Shown: one piece after another, positions 1 through 5,457 of the stretch
Layout of the letters: every line of letters starts with the position of its first letter
Numbering within the stretch: the first letter of the stretch is position 1
Assembly: GCA_021828245.1 (NCBI GenBank)
Contig: JAKASC010000149.1
Span: 1-6,089 of the forward strand
Origin: Acidobacteriota bacterium
Lineage (GTDB): Bacteria; Acidobacteriota; Terriglobia; UBA7540
Length of the DNA: 6,089 nt
Direction: 5' to 3'
Program-made: the position numbers and the translations under genes
Notes under the pieces: model-generated
The model's database searches: none
Seen by the model: the letters and a program-made list of their open reading frames with translations, nothing else
Told to the model about the DNA's origin: nothing

Positions 1-610
1 TGTCGTGCGTCACCAAAACCACGGTTTTCTTCAACCGGCTTTGTAATGCCAAAAACTCCCGCTGAATCTCCGCCCGGCTCAGCGGGTCGAGCGCGCCAAA
101 CGGCTCATCCATCAGCAGGATGGGCGGGTCGGCGGCGAGCGCCCGCGCCACGCCGACGCGCTGCCGTTGGCCACCGGAGAGTTCGCGCGGATGGCGGTCT
201 CGGAATTTCGCTGGCTCCAGTCCCACCAGGTGTAGTAGCTCCTCCACACGCGCTCGAACGCGCTCCGGCGGCCAACCCTCCAAACGCGGAATCAACGCCA
301 CGTTGCGCTCCACCGTGAAATGGGGAAACAATCCCGCCTCCTGAATCACATAACCGATATGCCGCCGCAATCGGATGGGGTCCCAGTCGCGGACCGAGCG
401 GCCTTCCACGCGAACGTCGCCGCCCGTCAGGTCGAGCAGCCGGTTGATGAGCCTGAGCGTGGTGGTTTTGCCGGAGCCGCTGCGGCCGACCAACGCCAGC
501 ACTTCTCCGGGCGCAACCACCAGGTCGAGCCCGGAGAGAATGTCATGGCCACCCACGGCGTAGCGCGCTTGAAGGAATTCAATCGCCGGTTGGAAGGTTT
601 CGCCTGTCAT
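1..610 (-). CDS. ABC transporter ATP-binding protein, glycine betaine/choline (OpuCA/EgtV-like) type; partial, C-terminus beyond left edge
   Basis: ATPase subunit that would power a membrane permease; 203 codons are visible. In order: Walker A GRSGSGKT (about residues 42-49), Q-loop in GYVIQEAGLFPHFTV (86-100), signature LSGGQRQRVGVARAL (144-158), Walker B ILLMDEPFGALDP (164-176) and the switch histidine in VTHD (200-203). The Q-loop context YVIQEAGLFPH is typical of the quaternary-amine importers (OpuBA/OpuCA/OsmV, and EgtV of the ergothioneine importer). I infer this subclass from motif flavour only. The start is fixed by a 4-bp ATGA overlap with the stop of the upstream methyltransferase gene, which implies translational coupling and membership of the same operon. 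No permease or binding protein lies in the window; they would be expected further left. All catalytic motifs are intact. It could instead belong to another osmoprotectant or amino-acid type importer. Confidence 0.93.
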   Translation of the reverse strand, partial: MTGETFQPAIEFLQARYAVGGHDILSGLDLVVAPGEVLALVGRSGSGKTTTLRLINRLLDLTGGDVRVEGRSVRDWDPIRLRRHIGYVIQEAGLFPHFTVERNVALIPRLEGWPPERVRARVEELLHLVGLEPAKFRDRHPRELSGGQRQRVGVARALAADPPILLMDEPFGALDPLSRAEIQREFLALQSRLKKTVVLVTHD

Positions 611-1563
611 GCGCCGTTCTGCCGGCGGGCCAAGCTCATCACAAACTGCCCGTCGTCGCTCACCCATTCCTGGGCGACGCTCAGGCCACCGGTTTCACGA
701 ATCAGCCCATCGAGGGCGGGGCGTGCATACTTCCACGAGGGACTCATGCGAACTTTCTGGCCTTCTTTCAACTGAATCCACTTTCCGGCTACCGGCAAGC
801 TCAGCGGCCGCGCCGCTTGAAAATATTTCTGAACCCAATAGAGGCCCTCCAATTGCGGCGCCGGGGCGAGCGTAAAAATTAATTCCCCGTCTTCCTCTTC
901 CTTCAACCCGAGGCTCGCGAGCGGTGCAAAAGCGAACCGGCGATTGGCCGGGTGGTCGTAGCCGAGCAGTGTGGTGTCCGGATTAAAAATTTCTCCGTCT
1001 AACAGAACCCAATCCTGCGGGCGGAGAAGTACCCGAAGCAAACGAAGAAAATTCGAAGGGTCCGTAATGCCGAGCGAGTTGCCCAAAATCAGATAGAGCC
1101 GTGGGCGCGCAGCGGTCTTCGACAGCCAATGAGCCGTGCGCGCGTCCTCGATGTCAGCTTTCAACCCGCGCCCGGCGCAACCGTGCTCGACAGCCCGCCC
1201 GACCGCCATTTCAAGGAGGGCCATGCTCGAATCCACGGGGCGATAGAAAACGGTCTTGCCGCTCGAACGAAGCGCCTCCAGCAATAAGACATCCTTATCA
1301 CCTTGTCCCGCGCCCAATCCCACCACTTCGATGTCTCGGGCCGAGCACGCTGCGGCAATTTCCAAAGCATGACGAGTCAGCAGTTCGAGCGACCGCGAGT
1401 AGTTCTTGTACGGCTGCGAGCTGTTGCAGAGGTCCAGCCACGCCCGAACCGACAGCGGGAACCAATAGAAAAATTTCTCAGCAAGAAAGCCGCGCTCCAG
1501 GCCGCTCAAATATTCCGCCGCCAACTGATTTTCCGTCACCAGCGTTTCAAACTCGATGGTCAT
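607..1563 (-). CDS. EgtD-like SAM-dependent methyltransferase (histidine-specific methyltransferase fold, Methyltransf_33), divergent substrate site
   Basis: 318 aa, close to mycobacterial EgtD (321 aa), which trimethylates the alpha-amine of histidine in ergothioneine biosynthesis. SAM-binding loop GLGAGQGDKD (82-91) and the acidic end of the next strand, RPVDSS (108-113), match the EgtD pattern. The segment KFFY (30-33), a Tyr near 52, LGNSLG (160-165), a Tyr near 202 and the C-terminal SWKY...GQFVMSLARR (276-314) align with EgtD by eye. Two histidine-binding residues of EgtD differ: Asn166 is Ile166 here (GNSLGI versus GSTIGN), and Glu282 appears to be Ser274, while the nearby Ser284 equivalent (Ser276) is kept. 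An amine acceptor other than free histidine is therefore likely. The start is an ATG 36 nt after the partner-protein stop, with a weak GAAGG upstream. It sits between a RiPP maturation pair and a betaine-type ABC ATPase. Family call is good; substrate unknown. Confidence 0.88.
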   Translation of the reverse strand: MTIEFETLVTENQLAAEYLSGLERGFLAEKFFYWFPLSVRAWLDLCNSSQPYKNYSRSLELLTRHALEIAAACSARDIEVVGLGAGQGDKDVLLLEALRSSGKTVFYRPVDSSMALLEMAVGRAVEHGCAGRGLKADIEDARTAHWLSKTAARPRLYLILGNSLGITDPSNFLRLLRVLLRPQDWVLLDGEIFNPDTTLLGYDHPANRRFAFAPLASLGLKEEEDGELIFTLAPAPQLEGLYWVQKYFQAARPLSLPVAGKWIQLKEGQKVRMSPSWKYARPALDGLIRETGGLSVAQEWVSDDGQFVMSLARRQNGA

Positions 1564-1599
1564 CAGGCCTTCGTCGCCCAGCGTATCCCGGTCGGCTAT

Positions 1600-2436
1600 T
1601 CATGGATATTTCCGCGCCGTCGTTGCGTCGGCCGGCTCCGAGCCGACGTGGGACGATGAAAAGCTGCCCTGCGCGATGATGGCCCCGAGGCGTTCCAGTT
1701 GGCGGAGCGTTTTTTCTAGCGAGGCAGCATCGAGGCCCAGGCGCGCGGCCAGGCTCGCCGGCTCCACGTCGCCCGTCAATCCTTCAAGGAGGTCGCGCAA
1801 CGCGTCGTTGCAGCGCACGACCGTGACTTCCCCTTCCGGCGACCGTGCAAAGAGCAGCCGCGTGCGTTGGCGAGGCGGCATGGGAAGCCGGCTAAAAGGA
1901 CGAAGCAACGCCGGCAGCACGGCAGGCAAATCCCATTCGAGCTCCAGCAGCGTGGTGCTCTCGGCGCGCGTCGGATATCTCCTCGCCTCGGAGGCGGCCG
2001 GCCTTGCGTCGCTCAGAAAGAAAACCGCTTGATAGGCGACGAGATCATCCCAGAACGGAATGGCAGCCCGAATCGCCTCTGCCTCGCGGGTCAGATGCGC
2101 TTTGAGCAGATCCGCCACTGCTTGCGCGCTTGTCCGTTCGCCCAAAATCAGGCGCGGCATCAGGGCCTTGAATTCTGCTGATTTGAGCACCACTTCGGGC
2201 GGGCGGTCGGTCATCGGAGCCAACGCCCGCGCGTACTTGAAATAGTGGACGATGCGCTCGCGATAATAATGCCGGCAAAGAAACCGCCCAAAGCGATCGA
2301 GCGCCGCCATGTCAACGCCGCGTGCGACCGCGGCGACGTCGGCTCCTTGCGCGGCCGCATCCGCCATCACCGAGGCGCGAAACGGCCCGTCAGCGAGCAG
2401 GCGGAGAATCACGTCTTGTGCCTGGCGAGAATTCAT
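1600..2436 (-). CDS. Putative MNIO partner protein (RiPP leader-recognition subunit)
   Basis: 278 aa with no catalytic motif that I recognise. MNIO enzymes such as MbnB, TglH and BufB normally work with a small partner (MbnC, TglI, DUF2063-type BufC) that binds the precursor leader; position and architecture fit that role here. The N-terminal part is helical and contains a basic aromatic run FLCRHYYRERIVHYFKY (52-68). The middle is mixed, with a hydrophobic-basic strand region near PRQRTRLLFARSPEGEVTVV. Residues about 220-256 (DVEPASLAARLGLDAASLEK... onward) look like a winged helix-turn-helix, the fold used by many RiPP recognition elements. Its ATG overlaps the MNIO stop by 4 bp (ATGA), so the two are probably made in fixed ratio. 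No signal peptide or membrane segment is seen. It could be a DNA-binding regulator, but the coupling argues for a maturation subunit. Confidence 0.7.
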   Translation of the reverse strand: MNSRQAQDVILRLLADGPFRASVMADAAAQGADVAAVARGVDMAALDRFGRFLCRHYYRERIVHYFKYARALAPMTDRPPEVVLKSAEFKALMPRLILGERTSAQAVADLLKAHLTREAEAIRAAIPFWDDLVAYQAVFFLSDARPAASEARRYPTRAESTTLLELEWDLPAVLPALLRPFSRLPMPPRQRTRLLFARSPEGEVTVVRCNDALRDLLEGLTGDVEPASLAARLGLDAASLEKTLRQLERLGAIIAQGSFSSSHVGSEPADATTARKYP

Positions 2437-3239
2437 ATGAGGTTCAGCCTTTTGCGGGTTCGCTCGACCGTGCGTGGGATGGCGCCCGGCTGGAGCAAGG
2501 TCGAGAAGGCGTCGAAGGTCACGGCGCGAACCTCGGGCATGCGCTCAAAGGCCCACGCGGCCAGGTCCAGCATGTCGTCGGTCGGTTCGACTGGCGCGAT
2601 CCACGGCCCTTCGAGGTCGGAGTATTCCGTCATGCCGGCGACGTGCAGTTCCGTGGCCAAATCGAGCGGCAATGTATTGAGATATTCACGCGCTGGCTTG
2701 CCGCGATAATGCGCCTCAAGCCAAGCGTGCGCGATGTCGAGCAGAAAGCCCGCGCCCGTGGCTTCAAAAAACTCGCGCAAAAACTCCCCCTCCGTCATCT
2801 CGTCCAGGTCAGCGCGAAAATATCGCGGAATTTGCTCCATCACCAGCGGCCGTCCCAGGGCGTTCATCAGAACCTTGGCGTTTTCGGTATAACGGTCGAG
2901 CATTTGGCGCGTGTAGAGCGGCGGGAAAACGTAGTCCACGTTGAACCGCCCGTCCTCGGTCATGACGCACTGGCAATGCTCGGCGACCCAGGTTGTGCGG
3001 TAAAGCTCGGCCAGTTGACGCGCTCGCTCGAGAGCATGCGGCGGAATGGGATCGGCCAACTGATGGATGTAATCGTGCAGCAGGAGAACGAATCGTTCGC
3101 GAATTTGAGGAAAGTACGGGTCGTTTTTCTCCGGCGGATCGGCCATCGCCAGGTGGTCAATCAAGCCCGCGGAGGCCAGCGTTTCCTCAGCAAGATGGGG
3201 ATTGTAAAAGGCGCCAACTAGGATTTTCTCGGTGGGCAT
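2433..3239 (-). CDS. DUF692/MNIO-family multinuclear non-heme iron oxidative enzyme (RiPP maturase)
   Basis: 268 aa, the usual length of DUF692 TIM-barrel enzymes (MbnB, TglH, ChrH, BufB), which use two or three irons and O2 to rearrange or excise parts of a peptide residue. Family landmarks: AEHCQ (86-90, the early SeH motif), LVMEQIPRYF (132-141, equivalent to the lEN strand), EFLREFFEATGAGFLLDIAH (152-171, the helix plus LLD-x-x-N/H metal strand), ELHVAG (197-202, equivalent to IHLAG) and VTFDAFS (240-246, the last strand with an acidic residue). The usual D-x-H motif after the IHLAG strand is not obvious; that region reads DLEGPWIAPVEPTDD, so the ligand set may differ. It is the first enzyme gene after the peptide gene, separated by a 124-nt leader with two hairpins, and overlaps the partner gene by 4 bp. 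Its own Shine-Dalgarno is weak (GAGAG about 9 nt upstream). The family is clear; the reaction cannot be read from sequence. Confidence 0.88.
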   Translation of the reverse strand: MPTEKILVGAFYNPHLAEETLASAGLIDHLAMADPPEKNDPYFPQIRERFVLLLHDYIHQLADPIPPHALERARQLAELYRTTWVAEHCQCVMTEDGRFNVDYVFPPLYTRQMLDRYTENAKVLMNALGRPLVMEQIPRYFRADLDEMTEGEFLREFFEATGAGFLLDIAHAWLEAHYRGKPAREYLNTLPLDLATELHVAGMTEYSDLEGPWIAPVEPTDDMLDLAAWAFERMPEVRAVTFDAFSTLLQPGAIPRTVERTRKRLNLI

Positions 3240-3268
3240 GAGGGCGTCTCTCGGCTACCGGCGCAAGC

Positions 3269-3318
3269 AAAATGAAGGGGAGCGCACCCAACCCTGGCAG
3301 AATTGGGTTCAGCTCCCC
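3269..3318 (-). terminator. Strong intergenic hairpin, likely attenuator/partial terminator between precursor and enzyme genes
   Basis: GGGGAGC (3318-3312) pairs with GCTCCCC (3283-3277), and inside it ACCCAA pairs with TTGGGT, giving 13 pairs with a small internal loop and an 11-nt apical loop. On the minus strand it is followed by TTCATTTT, an imperfect U-tract. RiPP operons often place such a leaky terminator or stability hairpin after the precursor, so that the peptide is made in excess of its enzymes. The weak U-tract suggests read-through rather than full termination. Confidence 0.6.
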
Positions 3319-3328
3319 CTCAGGCTAT

Positions 3329-3354
3329 AGATTCCGGCCTCACGAGCCGGATCT
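3329..3354 (-). promoter_or_regulatory. SECIS-like stem-loop just after the peptide-gene UGA
   Basis: On the transcript, AGA-UCCGGC pairs with GCCGGA-(A)-UCU: nine pairs with one bulged A, five of them G-C at the top of the stem plus a C-G closing region, around the 7-nt loop UCGUGAG. The loop starts 18 nt after the in-frame UGA, inside the 16-37 nt window known for bacterial SECIS elements. It carries G near its 5' side, and a GU like that in the formate dehydrogenase SECIS loop. The helix itself is directly visible; a selenocysteine role is inferred. It could also just be part of the leader between precursor and enzyme genes. Confidence 0.5.
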
Positions 3355-3363
3355 CGGTTAGTG

Positions 3364-3441
3364 TCAGGTCGGAACGAGGCTTTCGCGTTCGACCAGTGCC
3401 TCCTCGGGAAGCAGGTCAATCACCTTCTTATCGTCTTCCAT
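3364..3441 (-). CDS. RiPP precursor peptide candidate, 25 codons to UGA (27 codons, to 3358, if UGA is read as selenocysteine)
   Basis: Tiny ORF that is first in the operon. It begins MEDDKKVIDL and ends ESLVPT before a UGA. A perfect Shine-Dalgarno GAGGAGG sits 8 nt before the ATG, far stronger than those of the following genes, as expected for a precursor needed in excess. A promoter lies 43 nt upstream of the ATG. The product is acidic and amphipathic (acidic N-end, VIDLLPEEALVER helix), which suits a leader peptide, but the conventional reading has no Cys and almost no room for a core. After the UGA comes CAC (His) then UAA, and a SECIS-like hairpin follows. Decoding UGA as selenocysteine would give a C-terminal Pro-Thr-Sec-His. 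Being a precursor is inferred from position next to the MNIO and partner genes; selenocysteine is a hypothesis. PqqA-sized peptides are a precedent for such short RiPP precursors. Confidence 0.72.
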   Translation of the reverse strand: MEDDKKVIDLLPEEALVERESLVPT

Positions 3442-3448
3442 CAAGTTA

Positions 3449-3455
3449 GCCTCCT
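3449..3455 (-). promoter_or_regulatory. Strong Shine-Dalgarno (GAGGAGG) that fixes the peptide-gene start
   Basis: GAGGAGG ends about 8 nt before the ATG at 3441. It is the best ribosome binding site in the window and is the main evidence that the very short ORF is translated. Confidence 0.75.
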
Positions 3456-3483
3456 CAGATTGGTCTAGCTTCTTTCACTTCGC

Positions 3484-3512
3484 CTTATACACCCGCGCCG
3501 CCGGCATTTCAA
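3484..3512 (-). promoter_or_regulatory. Sigma70-like promoter of the RiPP operon
   Basis: On the minus strand, TTGAAA (3512-3507) and TATAAG (3489-3484) are separated by exactly 17 nt, an optimal spacing. The transcript would start near 3477, giving a 5' leader of about 36 nt that contains the GAGGAGG ribosome binding site of the peptide gene. The match is good at four to five of six positions in each box. No operator is evident. Confidence 0.6.
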
Positions 3513-3602
3513 CCGCAATGTGACGCTCGTCACATCGCGCTCTCAACCTGCCCGCGCTCAGGGCCGCCCCCAGGTCTTCAAGCCCGTTCAGACCGCTGCT
3601 AT

Positions 3603-4022
3603 CCGACCCGCCAAGGCGTCGCGCGCGTCCGCTCCACGCGCGAGGGAACCGGCATCAACGTCGTCATTTACGATGCCATGCTCTGGACAGGGCTCGAGGT
3701 GGCGGAGACGTTGGCGAAAGAAGGGATTTCACACGAGGTCGTTGATTTGCGAACCCTCCTGCCCTACGATAGGGACGCCGTGCTCCAAAGCGTGCGCAAG
3801 TGCAGTGAAGTGATTCTGCTGCACGAAGACACGCGCACCGGTGGCATGGCCGGAGAGCTGGAGGCGCTCATCGCCGAAAAGGCGTTTGAGGATTTGGACG
3901 GGCCCATCGTTCGCGTGACCGCGCCCAACACGCCCGTGCCCTTTATGCCGCCGCTCGAAGAGTTCTTTTTGCCGAACGCTAAAAAGGTGATTGAGGCAGC
4001 GCGGCGCTTAGCGGCGTACTAA
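3603..4022 (+). pseudogene. 5'-truncated 2-oxoacid dehydrogenase E1-beta subunit (C-terminal domain only)
   Basis: E1-beta pairs with E1-alpha to decarboxylate pyruvate, branched-chain or other 2-oxoacids with thiamine diphosphate and hand the acyl group to E2. Full subunits are about 325 aa. Only the transketolase C-terminal domain remains here: EGTGINVVIYDAMLWTGLEV, then HEVVDLRTLLPYDRDAVLQS, LLHEDTRTGGMAGELEALI and PNTPVPFMPPLEEFFLP, all E1-beta hallmarks. Similarity continues upstream of the first in-frame ATG (3678) to about 3603 (GVARV..REGT), yet that frame has no start codon back to a TAG at 3447. No ribosome binding site precedes 3678. The thiamine-binding N-terminal domain is absent, so the product cannot be a working E1-beta. 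The remnant lies 96 nt before the E2 gene in the same direction. The stretch 3442-3602 otherwise holds only the divergent promoter and decayed sequence. An intact ORF of 114 codons from 3678 may be annotated as a gene. Confidence 0.75.
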
Positions 4023-4118
4023 GAGAAACCGAGCTTTAGGCACCAAGCTTCCGAAACGGATCCTGCTGGCGGCGTTCAGCCCCAAGCTTTTGACAGCGAA
4101 CCTGGTTGAGGTTAGAAC

Positions 4119-5378
4119 ATGCCTACGAACGTCATCATGCCGCAAATGGGAGAGAGCGTGGCCGAGGGAACGGTCACGAAGTGGCTCAAGAAGGTTGGCG
4201 AGCGCGTAGAGCGCGACGAGCCGCTGTTTGAGATCACGACGGATAAAGTGGACGCGGAAATTCCCTCGCCCGCTGCCGGCGTGCTGACCAAGATTTTGGT
4301 CAAGGAAAACGAAACGGTTGCGGTCAACACCGTCGTGGCGGTGATTGATGGAGAGGAGCCGGAGAAGGCCCCGCAGGCAACCGGCGGCGCGGCGACAACT
4401 AAGCCGGAATCTTCCACGGTTGTCGCGCCGGTTACTCCGCCTGCCGGGGCGGAACTACCGGCGACGTCATCCGAGGCGGAGGTTCGCTCCTCGCCCCTTG
4501 TGCGCCGCATGGCCAGGGAATATGGCGTTGACTTGACGCAACTGCGCGGCACGGGCACCGGCGGGCGCATCAGCAAAAAGGACATCCTGGACTACGTGGC
4601 GCGTCGGCAGGCCGGAGCGTCGGCGGCGCCGCCCGCCGTTCCTTCCATCCCTGCCCTGGCGACGCCGCCGCAGATCGTTTTCACCGGCCCCACCCACGTG
4701 GTTCCCATGACGCCCATGCGCCGACAGATCTCCGAGCACATGACGCTGAGCAAGCGAACCTCGGCGCACGTGACGACTGTGTTTGAGGTTGAGATGACCC
4801 GCGTGGTGGAGCAACGCCAGCGTGCCGCCCAAGAGTTTGAACACCGCCACGGTATTAAGCTGACCTACACGTCTTTTTTCGCGCGGGCGGCCGTCGAGGC
4901 GCTCAAAGCATTCCCCATTCTCAATAGCTCGCTAGAGGGAACGAACATTGTTTATCACCGGGACATTCATCTGGGCATCGCGGTGGCGCTCGAGACCGGG
5001 CTCATCGTCCCTGTTATCAAGAATGCCGGCGAGAAGAGCTTTGTGGAACTCGCTCGCGCCGTGGCGGACCTCGCCGAGCGCGCCCGCTCCAAGCGCTTGT
5101 CGGTTGAGGAGGTGCAAGGTGGCACCTTTACCCTGACGAATCCCGGCGCCTTTGGCAGCTTGTTTGGAACCCCCATCATCCATCAACCGCAGGTGGCCAT
5201 TTTGGGCGTCGGGGTCATTGAAAAGCGGCCCGTCATTCGCCAGGACGCCATTGCCATTCGTCCGATGGTTTATCTGTCGCTGAGCTTCGATCACCGGCTT
5301 ATTGACGGCGGCCTCGCCGATCCGTTCCTGGCCCGTGTGAAAAAATTCCTGGAATTCTGGGATGTAGAGCTTGGTTAG
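4119..5378 (+). CDS. Dihydrolipoyllysine acyltransferase, E2 component of a 2-oxoacid dehydrogenase complex
   Basis: 419 aa, full length. E2 forms the core of the complex and moves acyl groups from lipoyl-lysine to CoA. Domains: N-terminal lipoyl domain (about 1-77) with the lipoylated Lys43 in TTDKVDAEIPSP; an Ala/Pro/Thr-rich flexible linker (about 80-122); a peripheral subunit-binding domain (about 125-160, SPLVRRMAREYGVDLTQLRG and TGGRISKKDIL); a second Ala/Pro linker; then the catalytic domain (about 190-419) with GTFTLTNPGAFGSLFGTPII and the active-site motif H392-RLI-D396-G in SFDHRLIDGG. The start is supported by a TTGAGG about 7 nt upstream. Specificity (pyruvate, 2-oxoglutarate or branched-chain) cannot be settled from sequence. 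The lone, truncated E1-beta just upstream means its E1 partner must come from elsewhere in the genome. Confidence 0.96.
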   Translation: MPTNVIMPQMGESVAEGTVTKWLKKVGERVERDEPLFEITTDKVDAEIPSPAAGVLTKILVKENETVAVNTVVAVIDGEEPEKAPQATGGAATTKPESSTVVAPVTPPAGAELPATSSEAEVRSSPLVRRMAREYGVDLTQLRGTGTGGRISKKDILDYVARRQAGASAAPPAVPSIPALATPPQIVFTGPTHVVPMTPMRRQISEHMTLSKRTSAHVTTVFEVEMTRVVEQRQRAAQEFEHRHGIKLTYTSFFARAAVEALKAFPILNSSLEGTNIVYHRDIHLGIAVALETGLIVPVIKNAGEKSFVELARAVADLAERARSKRLSVEEVQGGTFTLTNPGAFGSLFGTPIIHQPQVAILGVGVIEKRPVIRQDAIAIRPMVYLSLSFDHRLIDGGLADPFLARVKKFLEFWDVELG

Positions 5379-5388
5379 ACAGGACGGC

Positions 5389-5416
5389 TCCCAACACCTC
5401 ACAACTAATCTTGGGA
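5389..5416. terminator. Weak inverted repeat between convergent genes
   Basis: TCCCAA (5389-5394) and TTGGGA (5411-5416) can pair across a 16-nt loop. There is no clear U-tract on either side. It lies in the 79-nt gap between convergent E2 and ClC genes, where a bidirectional terminator would be expected, but the stem is short. Confidence 0.2.
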
Positions 5417-5457
5417 ACGAGACCGGGGAGCTTTTCAAACCTTCCCGCGCAAGCTGC

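Noticed and set aside
2322..3221. Long plus-strand open frame opposite the MNIO and partner genes (299 codons)
   Set aside because: It is antisense to two genes with clear family motifs and overlapping start/stop junctions; its translation is Arg/Gln-rich with no recognisable domain.
3520..3813. Plus-strand frame starting MTLVTSRSQPA, overlapping the E1-beta remnant
   Set aside because: Different frame from the clear E1-beta homology, with an Arg/Ser/Pro-rich out-of-frame translation.
4040..4090. Two CCAAGCTT copies in the gap before E2
   Set aside because: 8-bp repeats on their own are within chance and do not flank any element.
4090..4118. TTGACA followed after 17 nt by TAGAAC in front of the E2 gene
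   Set aside because: The -10 match is poor and would abut the ATG, putting the transcript start inside the coding region.
4112..4585. Minus-strand open frame opposite the E2 lipoyl domain
   Set aside because: Low-complexity Ser/Thr/Val-rich mirror of the Ala/Pro linker; the E2 reading is unambiguous.
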